From: Atherinomorus stipes
Taxonomy: Eukaryota > Chordata > Actinopteri > Atheriniformes > Atherinidae
Length of the DNA stretch: 64,000 bases
NCBI GenBank assembly: GCA_023101725.1
Contig: JALJCO010001337.1
Span: 26,133 to 90,132, forward strand
Direction: 5' to 3'
Each line of letters opens with the position of its first letter. Positions within the stretch are counted from its first letter, which is position 1. Position numbers and translations under genes: made by a program. The notes beneath the pieces were generated by a model. The model saw only the letters and a list, made by a program, of their open reading frames with translations. It was not told the DNA's origin and did no database searches. Shown here piece by piece: positions 36,278-48,172 of the stretch.

Positions 36278-38330
36278 GTCAAATATAAGTAAATGGTGAG
36301 CTTTCTCCATTATAATTTGGCTGGTTGGAGTTTGGAAAACTAATCATGGGCGGCAGAAAAGCATAAACCAGGTGATAAGTGATAAGTCTGGGGCCCTTTG
36401 CAGAAGAATGAAAAGGAAAGATGTGGTTTTGTCGCTCATGTTTGATATTTGTTGCCACAACCTCTGTGTGGGTGATCATGTTTTACTCCTGCTCTGAATA
36501 ATCACATCCTCCAACTTTAACCTCAATTACAAAACCTTAAAAGTGGTGGTTACATGTTCACACAACAAGTGAGAGGAGGTAGAAGGGCTTAACAGGGTAA
36601 ATGTAAGGAATTATAAAGAATAATGCCAACACCTCCTTCTCCTCCTACATTGGAAAACCTTTTCCATCAGTACAAAAGATAACACGTGCATCATCTTCCA
36701 AGCAGCTTTTTCCAACTTTACCTGCTTCTCTGTTTGTTCTGACTCTAAATGTTTCCTTATGGTTTCTTCTCAGGAATGCATTATGACTGTATTGTAAGCT
36801 GCAGCAAGGCGCTTAGCAACTGAGTGAAGGGACAGTAGCTGAATAACGCTGAGATGTTTAGTTTTACACTTTAGCGAAGCAACCTGATGAGAGACATTTT
36901 AACCGGGCTCCTGAAAGATCCATCGCTCAAAGAGTCATTTAACTGAGAATACCACAGGAAGGTGGTCACATTTTCCACTCAGTCATTTTTCTTTGCCATG
37001 AGGATAAGGAGAGGAGTGAAAAGGAGGTCTATTTTTGGGAGGACGCTGATATACAGAGACTAATGAGACTGTAGGGGGAAAAAAGAGGTTTCAGGATAAC
37101 TTCAACTGAAAAATTAGGACTTTTTCCTCTCAAAATGTAGTTTTTGGCTCAATCTGTGTGTATGCTAATAAAGCACCAGAATCAACAGTATTTATTTTGT
37201 GCTGATAATGCAGCTCCAGGTACAAGTTCACATCTTTAAGATCTTTTTTTTTTTTTTTTTTTTTAGAAAAGCAGAGGGAAAAAATGAAGAATAACACTGT
37301 GTTCTTGGTGTACACTTGAAAGCAGCGCGAGCAGCGGATCTGGGAAGCAAATTATCGTGTATTAACTGTAGAGAAAAGCAAACAGCCCCGGAGCGAAAAG
37401 CAGGACTCTGTCCAGCCTTCATTTTATCAAACAGCGGCTGTGCCTCAGGAAGCAGGGCTGAGTTTCACTCCAGTCCTCACTGCTCCCCTTAATCAGTAGG
37501 TAATAATCAGTAGAGGTTTTGGCAACGCGGTCGTGGCTCTGAATACCTGGCTCTGTCCAGCGTAGTACTACAGTTACCGCAGGGTTTTACCTCTAATAGG
37601 AGAGGATTCGCCTTCTTGTTAAACGTCGGCTGTGGCTTGCAGTCGTTTACAGCTGAGACATGAACGCTGTGAAAACAATGAGTGAAATCTCAGAGTTTTA
37701 TGTAAACGGTGACTTTGTACTCGGACAACCTCTCAGAGACTTCAAGCTTGGCCCCGGTTGCACTTTGTCAGGGTTCAACAGCAGCCGCTTGGCATCCTCT
37801 AAGTACCCTCTATCTTTCTCTATACTTAGCTGAGTAGTTTAGGTGTAGTTTCATAATGGTTAAGATTTACAAATGTGCAAACCATCTGCAGGTCGTAAGT
37901 CATAAACCACAGACAACAGAACTGCTGAGAGCAGGATGGCAGGAAGTTTGTGAATATAACTGTTTTCATGAACGTTTCTGACACAGTGAGGTCGTGTTAG
38001 TCAAAAGCATGAGTAAAACAGGTAAATTCAGGTGAAAGAATGAATCTTTAACCTTTTATTAGGCAAGGAACCTATTCCGTCATTTCATTGGATACACAAA
38101 ATGCTTGGAATTCTCTATACTTATTGTCAAAGGCCTACTCTACTCACTTCATCTCTCTCATTCTACATGCAAATCCTCCTGTTCCATCCCTCCGCTCTGA
38201 TTGGACCGGCACCACACCACCGTCCTCTCCTCACCTGCTAATTACTGATCTGTCTCAACTGGAGCTGCTGGTCGGGAGCTACAAAAGAGCCCAGCAGATC
38301 TCAGTCAGTGGCAATTGTTTGGCCTGAGCC
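36278..38330. other. Intergenic stretch
   Basis: No supported gene. Contains a 22-base poly-T run near 37243-37264. The 79-codon frame at 38088-38327 is unassigned. Confidence 0.45.
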
Positions 38331-39535
38331 TGTACAACAAAGCTGGATTCTCTCTTATGGAGGTAACTTTAGGGTTTTCTGTCCTACGACGCTGGTTAAC
38401 TTGTGATCGGGTTATATCTCCCCGGTAACTTATGCTGAACGCCTAACCTGGTCCGGACCAGGTTCCGTTCTGGATAAGAGATCACAGGGTTTAAAAACAC
38501 CACCCCCTGACCAATCAGCGCTATTGGAAAATGGCCTGCCCACTTTTAGAAGATCCTGTCGATGCTGGTGCAGATGGTGAAAGGAGTTCTTACCCCGGCT
38601 TTACACCTGGTCCGTGAGCGCAGCGGCACGCCATGCGCACCAGACCAGTTTGAAATTTATCGATGTGGCCTCAGCGTGTGAGCGGTCCGTCATCGCACCG
38701 GCATGTCACGCCGTTGCGCTACAGATACGCGCCAGCTCTATTTTTGATGGAGCACGCACCGACACCTGCGTCAATTTCAGTAGTTCAGATCGAACCAGAC
38801 AGGAAATCAGTAACAGATTCAGTGTAAAATATCCGGTAACTTCCTAAACAAAAGCCACTGTGCAGCTTTTAAACTGCTGAACTACCTGAACATGACAGCA
38901 TCCCTATGTCCACGAGGTTTCAGTGAAAAAAGAAACCATGACACACAAACGTGGACAAAATTAACCTTTTGGATGAGAATCACAGGCAATCTTGCAACCT
39001 CCCGTGTCCACCCATGCCGTCATGGTGAGGAGTTACAGTACGTGCACATGAGCCTGAACATATCTATATGGACAGTATAAGAAGGAAGTCTACAGAGGAA
39101 GCGCTGTACAGTAGTGTGACAAAGTAACACCAGTGATCAGACTCCGATATTGTTCCATAATTGGACAATCCACACTGATGCATTAACAGAGTCGGCCATT
39201 TTCTGCCAGCATTCCTTCCTGCTGTTGCTGCGGCGACTGTGTTGCTTCTGGCCTGAATGATGTTCCTAAATTTTTCATATTTCTTAAGTATCATCGTCTG
39301 TTCCTCCAGGTGAAATATGTCGCTCTCTGTTTCTCTGTGATTGGCCAGACGCTTCAAACCCCGCCCCTTTATGTGAGTGCGCTCTGATCAAGATTGGAAA
39401 ACCCTGGGTTGAGTTACAGAGTTGATAACCAGCTTCGTAGTACTGTTTATCAAGATCGCGGATGTCTGGTTAAGTCAACCAGGTACCAGAGAGAAATCCC
39501 GGCTATGTTCATCCAGCTTCGTAGTCTAGGCCCCT
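38331..39535 (-). mobile_element. Harbinger/ISL2EU-like element with Myb-like relic
   Basis: The ends carry inverted phrases (GGCCTGAGCCTGTACAACAAAGCTGGATT and, inverted, GGGGCCTAGACTACGAAGC). The minus-strand frame 39357-39064 contains QTMILKKYEKFRNIIQARSN followed by TVAAATAGRNAGRKW. This resembles the Myb/SANT-like DNA-binding protein encoded beside Harbinger-type transposases. The interior is otherwise decayed. Superfamily by inference. Confidence 0.5.
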
Positions 39536-40035
39536 GGAAACAGTTTGTCCTTAGTCTGTTTTGTTCTGTGGTTTTTGATGACTTTAGTTTGGGTAAATTT
39601 GTATGTTTAGTTTTTGCTTTCCAGGTGTTTCTGTTGGTTAATGGATTTAGTGGTAGGTGAGATCTTGAATTGTGTTGGTTTTACACTGGGTTTGTTTGGA
39701 GTTGGGATAGCAAGGCCCGGTTCTGTTACTGTTGGGTTTTGGTTAATTTTTAGCTTATTGGTGCTGCTTCTTTCCCTTTTGGTTTTTAGATATCCTAGGT
39801 TAGGTTTGTGTTGGTTTTCCCCATTTGGTTCCAATTTAGTTTAGGTTTTGTCCTTTTTTTATCTCATTTATTTGAGCATCACTAATCCCATCTCCTTTTA
39901 CATTTTCAAGTTTTGTGTCTTTGTTCATGCCTTAGTTATGCCTCCTGAACAATAAAACATCTTTACTCCACCTTTACCATCTAAAACCAGTCTTTTGTTC
40001 ACGTCTTGCATCCCTAGCAGAGCTGGAACGTAACA
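39536..40035 (+). repeat. Possible retroelement 3' end
   Basis: T/G-rich sequence with GTTTTGTTCTG and TTTAGGTTTTG phrases, an AATAAAAC motif at 39951 and a terminal GGAACGTAACA at 40025-40035. This is reminiscent of fish LINE or LTR-element 3' ends. No coding part is visible. Confidence 0.35.
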
Positions 40036-40045
40036 TGCAAACACA

Positions 40046-40305
40046 CTGAAGGCATTGGTTCCAGGTGCATTTCTAAACTTCTGAAAGTTCCAGTGAGCAC
40101 CATTGGGACCATCATCCGGAAGTGGAAAGAACACAGCATGGTCATAAAACGGCCATGGCCAGGTGCTCCTCACAAGATTTCAGACAGCGGAAAAAGAGAG
40201 GTTCTCCAACAGCCCAGGACCACTCGTGGAGAGCTTCAGAAAGACCTGGAATCAGCAGGTACAGTTGTTTCAGAGAAAACAAGAAGTCATGCACTCAACC
40301 GTTAT
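40046..40305 (+). pseudogene. Tc1 transposase N-terminal fragment
   Basis: Decodes to STIGTIIRKWKEHSM, then RPWPGAPHKISDSGKREVLQQ, then RTTRGELQKDLESAGTVVSEKT. These are the paired HTH DNA-binding domain and GRPR-like linker region of a Tc1 transposase. No catalytic domain follows; the element is truncated at both ends. Confidence 0.75.
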
Positions 40306-42430
40306 GTTGGAGAGAAGCGGCTTTATTTTAATGCTGCACATTTATCACTCGCGGTTCTTCTCTCTACCTGCTGCGCTCAACATGTCTTTCTTTACCGGAT
40401 GCATTTCACACACACCTTTTCTCTTCTGGCCTCATCCACAGCGGCGCGCTTCCACTGCGCGTGCACACCGTCACCCTGACCTTCACACACTGGCTGCCTG
40501 GACCAAAAGTTTCCACACACTTTTTGTTTAGGTTGATGTTAACAGAGCAGAAAATTGTTTCTGTTCAGTCCATTTTTCATTCCGTGTCCGTTTGGTGAGA
40601 AAAGGACGCCGTCTCGATTAAGAAGAGGTGGTGGAGACGAATGCCGTAAGACGGAGTTACTTAAGATGGTTGTCGATTTATAGAGTGGTGCGAGAGAGTT
40701 AGCGTTGTGTGTTACGGTAGAAGAGATGGATTGGGTATTTGGGAAAAGATGGATTAGGTCGATTTCCTGGTGTGCGTGCATGTTGGTAGGATGAGAAGAT
40801 GAATTTGATGTATGAAAAAGTTGAGGGGAAGGCAAATTGACCCTGGGAGTTTGAGGTGGGAAAATGGTGGGGGTGGTTTTTGAGTGGTTGGACATTGTTA
40901 TTGAAAGAAGGAGAAGGAGAAAGTGAGAGAATTTGGACAGATGTGATTGGAGTGTGAAGATGAAAGAGGCTGGATTTTAGAGCGCCATCCACAAGCCAAG
41001 AAACACTCACCTGTTTAGGAAGAGGAAGTGTAGACGGCCCAGTATCCCAGGATATTGATGGAAGATGAAGAGTTTAGAAGAGATTTGAGACTTGAAGTTG
41101 AGGAGTTTGTGGAAGAATGGACAAAATACACCTGAGCACGTTTTCATGGTTTTCATAGGGGCGTGGAGGTGGAACAAAAGGTTTTTGGACTAAGTTTTTT
41201 TTTGGATTTCGATATTATTCCCTGTGTCATTTCACTACATTCGATATATTTGAAATAAGTTTGATTTTTTGTGGTGATTTTGGGTTGTTGAATTGGTGAA
41301 TTTCCGTATGTATAGAATTTTTTGAGAAAATGTTGACGGTCGTACTTTTTCCGGAGTTTGTGGTGGAGTTGTATACATTTTGGAAAAGATATTTAGAGTT
41401 TGGCCCAATTCTTTTTCATCCTCCCCTGCCTTCCCTTGGCCCTGACACTTGAAACGGAATTTCAAGTGCAAGGGATTGAATTATTCCCCTAAGAAATGGG
41501 ACAATCCTTCAAAATCCTCATGCGTCACCAATAGTCATCCGTGGCGCAGTAAACTGACATCATGGCTGTTTCCAGAAGAGTTTGCAATGTTCACAATGCC
41601 GTCTGCAGTATTAAATTGTCAATAAAGATTTGTTGACAAAAAAAAGCCGTCTGCACTCTGCAGCAGCAATAATCTCCCTTTCCTGGGCGACTGGATTATT
41701 TCTTCGGCTTTAGGCTGAAAAAACGTAAAAATGAAAGGAGGACACCTTTGACTCAAACTTGCCGTTAATCTTACTTTTCAGACATGATCAGTTGCACAAA
41801 ACGTTACAAAACTAGGGACTTTATTCACATTTCTAATAAAACTGTCTTTAATACATGATAGCGACCTTAAATAGCGATTTTCAATTTATTTACAAAAAAT
41901 ACTCACGCCATTTATAGGTTTCTCTGGCTGCCGCTAACAATTTCCTCGCCCTTTTGCTCATATTTTGCATGGAATTGTGGTAACATCACATACCACTCGT
42001 TTTCTAGTGTGCCCCTGGAAAATCTCTGTTTCGAGGGCCAGATAGCCCTACCACTCGCCCTGGTTCTCGGTCTGAACCAGAATTGGGACATCACTACCTC
42101 TTCACATGAACAACGAAGGGTTAGGGCCAAGGGCTAGGTCTAAGGGGGGAATTGGAATTCACCCATAAAATATCCTCCGTTATCACAATAATGTCTTCTC
42201 TGTTCAGTAAATCCAGTTGGAAAGTGATCCCAAACTTTTGAACGGTTGTGTTTATTGTTGGTCTCATAGCATGATTGCCTGAGTCCCATTTTGGCCATCT
42301 TGTTATACCTAACTACTCTCTAAACCCCGCTGATTCACTGCACATGCATACATATCGGCTTTTACGCTTCTACCGTTGGTGTTGCAGTTTCCCTGTTTCC
42401 ACGGTAGCCTCCACATAGGCTCTGCGGGGT
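40306..42430. other. Unassigned stretch with strand-skewed composition
   Basis: No gene is supported. From about 40560 to 41130 the plus strand is strongly purine- and G-rich (GAGAAG, GGTGGGG, GATGAAG phrases). Past 41480 composition is ordinary. The neighbouring poly-G region raises the possibility of poor-quality sequence. Confidence 0.4.
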
Positions 42431-42436
42431 TTGGAT

Positions 42437-42454
42437 GGGGGGGGGGGGGTGGGG

Positions 42455-42495
<41 letters not shown>

Positions 42496-42832
42496 GTGGT
42501 TGGGTTTGTTGGAGGGTGGGGGGGTTGTGGGGTAGGATCGGGGGGGAAGTAGGGGGGGTTGGGTGGGGGGGGGGGGTGGGATGGGAGGGGGTGGGGGTTG
42601 GTTTTTGTTGTGGTTGTGTTGTTTGTCCCGATTAATGGGTTGGGTTCGAGGGGGTCCTGTGGAATGTTTTGGGGTGTATTTTGTGTTTTCTGGGTTGTTG
42701 GGGGGGGGGGGGGTGCTGTGGGTGGATTGTGTGGCCTTTTGTTTTGGTGGTGCCGTTTGGTTTTTGGGGTGTTGTGGGGGGGTGGGGGTAGGGGTTTTGT
42801 TCGTGTTATTGGGTTGTTGGGGGGGGCCGGCT
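42437..42832. repeat. G-rich low-complexity tract with a 36-base G run
   Basis: An uninterrupted G run at 42458-42493 is followed by about 340 bp made almost only of G and T. The long Pro-rich or Gly-rich frames across it are compositional artefacts. It may be a real G-quadruplex-forming repeat, or low-quality consensus after a homopolymer. Confidence 0.8.
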
Positions 42833-43537
42833 CATAAGGGTGGGGGCGGGATAGGTCTGCAGAGGCCTGACGTGCACCTCTTTGGACCCAACGTGCATCC
42901 CGGCTACACGAACGCAGAGACGCAGAAGAACTCACTGGTGATTGGTCAGTGTGTTAACATGCTTCCGGATGTTTGGGTTTTGTAGCTGAATGAGTGATTG
43001 AAGGAATGCATGTCTTCATTACTGTTGCTCTAAAAGAGGGAATAAATGTTGCAGCTATAGCGAACCATCAGGGTGAAAAAGACCTCCACGCTGTGGAGTT
43101 TCCTGGTCATTAAAAGCCTAGTTGCAGACCTGGAAAAAAAACTGCAGCAGTAACCCTACGCTCGAATAAAAGCAAACACTGCCTCTGCATCAGGTAACAG
43201 ACCTGACTGGACGCAGACGGCACGCGACTAAAACCCAGCTTTATAAGAAAATGGAAGTGTTTGGGAACAACAGCAACTCAGCCACGAAGTGATCAGCCAC
43301 GTGAACTGATGGAGCGGGTCAGCCGATGCTGAAACGCATAGTGAGAAGAAGTGGCCAACTTTCTGCAGAGTCAATCACTACAGACCTCTAAACTTCATGT
43401 GGCCTTCAGATCAGCTCAAGAACAGTGACAGAGAGCTTCATGGAATGGGTTTCCATGGCGACCAGCTACATCCATCCATACATCACCAAGTGCAATGCAA
43501 AGCGTGGATGCAGTGGTGGAAAGCAGCCGCCACTGGC

Positions 43538-43541
<4 letters not shown>
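42833..43541. other. Intergenic stretch with one exon-like segment
   Basis: At 42860-42945 an open segment after TCTGCAG decodes to RPDVHLFGPNVHPGYTN and continues open to a GGTCAGTG at about 42944. It could be an exon but has no recognised homology. Nothing else is supported. Confidence 0.3.

Positions 43542-43572
<31 letters not shown>
43542..43572. repeat. (TA)n microsatellite
   Basis: About 15 TA units immediately next to the TA insertion site of the Tc1-like element that begins at 43580. Confidence 0.9.
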
Positions 43573-43575
<3 letters not shown>

Positions 43576-43579
43576 CATA

Positions 43580-45021
43580 CAGGGAGTGCAGAATTAATGG
43601 GCAAATGAGTATTTTGACCACATCATCCTCTTTATGCATGTTGTCTTACTCCAAGCTGTATCGGCCAGAGCCGACGACCAATTAAGCATATCAGGTGATG
43701 TGCATCTCTGTAATCAGAAGGGGTGTGGTCTAATGACATCAACACCCTATATCAGGTTTATTAGGCAACTTAACAATAAACAAATATATACCCATTTCAA
43801 TTATTTATTTTCACCAGGGAAACCAATATAACAGCTCAACATTCACAAATATACATTTCTGACATTAAAAAAACAAACAAATCAGTGACCAATATAGCCA
43901 CCTTTTTTTTGCAAGGACACTCAAAAGCTGCCATCCATGGATCCTGTCACTGTTTTGATCTGTTCACCATCAACTTATGTTGTGTGTTTCCCTCCTCATA
44001 AATCTCACATTTGATGAGGGACCACAGGTTCTCTATGGGGTTCAGATCAGGTGAACAAGGAGGCCATGTCATTAGTTTTTCTTCTTTTAGACCCTTTCTT
44101 GCAGCTACGCTGTGGAGTACTTGGATGGGTGTGATGGGGCATTGTCCTGCATGAAAATCATGTTTTTCTTGAAGGATGCGGACTTCTTTCTGTACCACTG
44201 CTTGAAGAAGGTGTCTTCCAGAAACTGGCAGTAGGACTGGGAGTTGAGCTTGACTCCATCCTCAACCCGAAAAGGCCCCACAAGCTCATCTTTGATGATA
44301 CCAGCCCATACCAGTACCCCACCTCCACCTTGCTGGCATCTGAGTGGGACTGGAGCTCTCTGGCCTTTACTGATCCGGCCACGGGATCCATCCATCTGGC
44401 CCTTCAAGACTCACTCTCATTTCATCAGTCCATAAAACCTTAGAAAAATCAGTCTGAGATATTTCTTGGCCCAGTCTTGACGTTTCAGCTTGTGTGTCTT
44501 GTTCAGTGGTGGTGGTTTTTCAGCCTTTCTTACCTTTGCCATGTCTCTGAGTATTTTCCACCTTGTGCTTTTGGGCACTCCAGTGATGTTGCAGCTCTGA
44601 AATATGGCAAAACTGCTGGCAAGTGGCATCTTGGTAGCTGCACGCTTGACTTTTCTCAGTTCACGGGCAGTTATTTTGCACCTTGGTTTTTCCACACGTT
44701 TCTTGCGACCCTGTTGACTATTTTGAATGAAACGCTTGATTGTTGGATGACCACGCTTCAGAAGCTTGGCAATTTTAAGTGCTGCATCCCTCTGCAAGAT
44801 ATCTCACTTTATTTTTGACTTTTCAGAGCCTGTCAAGTCCCTCTTGTCACCTGATATAGGGTGTTGATGTCATTAGACCACACCCCTTCTCATTAGAGAG
44901 ATGCACATCACCTGATATTTGGTAGTGGGCTTTCGGTCTATACAGCTTGGAGTAAGACAGCATGCATGAAGAGGATGATGTGGTCAAAATACTCATTTGC
45001 CTAATAATTCTGCACTCCCTG
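43580..45021 (-). mobile_element. Tc1-like transposon with long inverted repeats
   Basis: 1442 bp with TA on both flanks. The outer termini CAGGGAGTGCAGAATTA and AATTCTGCACTCCCTG belong to inverted repeats of about 170 bp; phrases such as GGTGTGGTCTAATGACATCA recur inverted near both ends. The left end is slightly shortened within the C-terminal coding part. A very common teleost family. The single minus-strand transposase gene is degraded. Confidence 0.88.
43947..44810 (-). pseudogene. Tc1-like transposase pseudogene
   Basis: Three open pieces in order. 44797-44417: HTH region with LKIAKLLKRGHPTIKRFIQN and an RKKRVEKPRCKIT linker. 44407-44105: GVLVWAGIIKDELVGPFRV and FMQDNAPSHPSKYS with the second catalytic Asp. 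44198-43947: PPCSPDLNPIENLW with the Glu. The first catalytic site is frameshifted at the end of piece one (FLRFYGLMK, where FSKVLWTDE-like sequence is expected). About 40 C-terminal codons are deleted after EEGNTQHK. Inactive. Confidence 0.85.
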
Positions 45022-45638
45022 TATGTAGCCATGTTGGCTTGTTGACTCTGAGGCCTCAGTTCGAGCCTCTCTGGGGGGTTGTGGGTGGAAAGTGCATCTC
45101 AGTAACATGGGAAAAGCCAGGCTGAGTCTGGGAAAGGAAGCAGACTGTCCATTGGTGTTGCGCAATCCAATTATCTCCCAGTTGCATGGATAAGAAACCA
45201 GACCCGATCCACACAGAGGCTCTGCCCGACCAGTAAAGCAGATGGCTGGTCGGTTAACGCTTTGAGATATTCTCGGCCCTTCTTTTACCACGGACCTGAG
45301 AGAGGCTAAAATAACAGCAGAAAAAGAGCAGCTTTGAGGTATGTGCTTACAGGATATCTTCTTTTTATTTGCATTGGTTTTATGTAACACCTGATCCTGT
45401 TTGGATGGACAGATGGATGTCATATTGACCAGCAAGATGTAACATGCAGATATGAAAAGTTTAAAGAACAGACATTATCCTTCTAACATCCGTGTTGACC
45501 TCCCGCGACATCAACTCATTAGTCTGTGGGAAGGAAGCAGATGGACATCACACCTCACATATCTTTTCATTTAGATATTTTTCTTCTTTTTGAGGCATCC
45601 AGCTAGGCTAAATTTTTAAAGACTTTAAGACTAATAAA

Positions 45639-45671
<33 letters not shown>

Positions 45672-45931
45672 GTAATGGTGTATCTTGCAAAACCAACTCA
45701 TTTAGCAAGCATAGACGACATAGAGATGTGCTGCATTTGCAACAGGGTGTTGCCCTGCAGATTACAAGTCAAGTGTGAGGGCTGAAGAACAGCAAACAGT
45801 CAGGATGTTTACCTGGACCTGACATGTATGGCAAACTGGAGGCACATGAGAACAGTTCCTCATTTACGGGGAGGCTTTTTCAACATGGGCTGACATAACT
45901 GAGATGGATAAAATGTTGTGTTTTTTAACAG
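45022..45931. other. Region upstream of RAMP exon 1
   Basis: Should hold the RAMP promoter and any 5' UTR. I see no convincing TATA box. A CT-rich microsatellite (45639-45672) is the only distinct structure. Confidence 0.4.
45639..45672. repeat. (CT)n microsatellite near RAMP start
   Basis: CT repeats with one TTC interruption, about 260 bp before the RAMP initiation codon. It may be neutral or part of the 5' regulatory region. Confidence 0.85.
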
Positions 45932-45977
45932 ATGGAGTCAACTGTCGTCTTGCTTAGACTTCTCTTTATCTGGACAG
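45932..45977 (+). CDS. ramp1: Receptor activity-modifying protein (RAMP), coding exon 1
   Basis: Encodes the first 15 residues of a signal peptide (MESTVVLLRLLFIWT) plus one base, ending ACAG|GTAAGA in phase 1. This is too short to recognise alone. It is supported because the phase joins exon 2 without a frameshift and completes a secretion signal in front of the RAMP ectodomain. A CT-rich microsatellite (45639-45672) lies about 260 bp upstream. No 5' UTR exon or promoter could be identified. Another first exon further upstream is possible. The symbol is tentative: teleosts have several RAMP paralogs, and ramp1 is favoured by proximity to igfbp2 (human RAMP1 and IGFBP2 are both on 2q). Confidence 0.7.
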
Positions 45978-46431
45978 GTAAGACAGAATCATTACATTCA
46001 GCCACACAACCATTGTAGGTCACAAAATAGAAATCAAACAGCAGGCTTGAATGAGTTTTAGTCAATAATGTATCATGAACACCAGTTTGCAATAATTAGA
46101 ACAAGTTCAGATTAAGATCAGATCGGTGTATCATCCATATCAGCTAATATTCACTTATTTGGCTGCATCTGGCCAGTAAGTAAACAGGACGACCTCAGTC
46201 TATGACAGAGGATGAGGATTGTTCGACTTTACCCTGAAACTGACAAGATATCCCTACATTTTATTTGTTGGGGTGTGTAAACAGGGTAACGCTGTGTTCA
46301 CACTTAAAGTAATTTGAGCATCAAAAACGTGCCTGACACCTGAAGTTTGACGCTGTTTCACATAAAATGTGAAATGTTGACATTAGAAGACCAAAATACT
46401 CTTGTCGCATGTCAAGTGTCTAGAGCAGTGG

Positions 46432-46690
46432 TTCCCAAACTGGGGATTGGGACCCCGGGTCGCAGCATGATTTCAGGGGGATCACCAGATCATTATAAAA
46501 AAAAAAGAAAAATACAGTCTACCTTTGTCAAAAAAATGTGGGAATTTGGGGGTTATCAATATAACACATTATTGCAGATTAATCTGTGAAATGAACACAT
46601 TAATTTCTTAATTATTTCACAAATAACAAAGTTATTACTAGTATCATGTTAAAAATCTGAATTTGGCATTATCTCAGTGAGAAAAGCTGA
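46432..46690 (+). repeat. hAT-type MITE fragment (CAGTGGTTCCCAAACT terminus)
   Basis: AGCAGTGGTTCCCAAACTGG followed by GGGTCGCAGCATGATTT is a classic hAT terminal phrase. The AT-rich body runs to about 46690, where the right end is not clear. RAMP intron 1. Confidence 0.6.
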
Positions 46691-46934
46691 TTTGGGGCAT
46701 GTAGGTGTCTTGGCACATCCGTGAACTGAATCCACCAGAAAACATTGATCCTCCTTATTAACTCATTGACTGCCAGAGCTTTTCCGAGCAGAGCGCTCCA
46801 TATTGCCAGGATTTTTAAGCATTTTCACTGATTTTGGGAGATCCACAGAATATTGGCCCTCATTTATCAAACGATCGTAGAAATAGTCGCACATATGATC
46901 GTAAAAATGGTCGTACGATTGGACCCATGTGTGA

Positions 46935-47725
46935 TTTACGGGATGAAATGGAGCAGCCTGTTATGGAGCTGTATGCGCTCAAGCCAGAGTCTGATAAGGA
47001 GTTTGAAGTACACGCAGTACCACAGAAGTACCACAGAGACCCCTGACAAGTAAGCGAACAAATCATAGGCTAACAGCATTGAGCTGTGAGATGTATTTCA
47101 CTCCCCGGTGCTGTTGTCTGTCCATGCGCGTTTTTATAGTAGGAACTGCGTCAAGTTTCAGAAGTAATCCCGAGAAAAAAACACTTTCCTGCCCGAGATT
47201 CATGAAGTTCACACACAAAGTTGAGTTTTTTTTCTGCTCCTGAAGTTATAATCCAGCCACTTCTGGCAAGTCGATTCGGCCAGTACAACAAATAAACTCC
47301 CACGCTGAACGCAACCACATTTTTCCCAACTTGCCATCCTCTAGAGCTTAAAAAAAAAAAAAAATCTCCTGAACTCTGGATCAAACGTCTGTTAGCTGAT
47401 GGCTGTTTGTCTCTGTGGAAATCTTCCTGCAGCTGTTAGTTTCTTCCTCAGAGAGTGTGTATAGGTTAGGATTCTCTTTAAGTTTCTGTTCAACAAAGAG
47501 GGCGTCTTGCTACGATGCTGCGCATGCGTATTTGTCGCTTTGTGATTGGTGCCACCTCTTTGCGTACACCGGTGTAAGTCAGTTATGGTAAGGAAGCTAC
47601 AGCTTGGCCTGAATATTCATATGTATTACTCAAATATGTACAAATGAAGTTTTTTATGTGGAAATAACACTGTAACATGCTGAAAAGCTCTTAAAAGTCC
47701 ATTTTTCATGATAGGGCTCCTTTAA
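46935..47725 (-). mobile_element. TTAA-flanked Kolobok-like element, copy 2 (lacks the nested insertion)
   Basis: Reverse-orientation relative of the element at 5705-8357. It shares the CAGTACCACAGAAGTACCAC stretch, the THAP-like segment (about 47150-47290, minus strand) and the terminal GGCTCCTTTAA at 47715-47725. At the point where copy 1 carries the foldback insertion, this copy has only a poly-A run (47350-47364). It lies in RAMP intron 1. Its left end is degraded. Confidence 0.6.
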
Positions 47726-48172
47726 TACAGACACAGTGCAGAGACATCCGACAATGTCGTTGTCTGGCCTTGTGGAGCAGATAAAGCTAAACAGCTGCTC
47801 AATTTCGTCCGCCATTGTACAAACACACAGGCAAAGGAAAACAGAATTTTGGCTACTGATGGCCAGCGTACATTCACAACAGTGTTTGGCATATGAAGTC
47901 ATTGCTATACCCATCTTTACCAGATGTCGGTAATAATGACCTTTAATCTGAGGCTGGAAACTGTCAGAATCTTCATGAACAAGAAGGATATTGTGGATTT
48001 TGGTGAATTATGTTAACAGCAGTGGAAAAACCACCCAGATGCCAAAATTCAGCTTTTCTCACTAAGGTAAGGCCAAATTACAATTTTTAAATAGGAGCCG
48101 TAATAACTTTGTTTTTAGACACTCAATGATGAAAATTCTACATGTAAGGCTTGAAAACTATCAGAAAATTAA

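Noticed and set aside
42309..42985. Long Pro-rich (minus) and Gly-rich (plus) frames, up to 208 codons
   Set aside because: Caused by G homopolymer and G/T-rich tract; no stop codons by composition, no domain.
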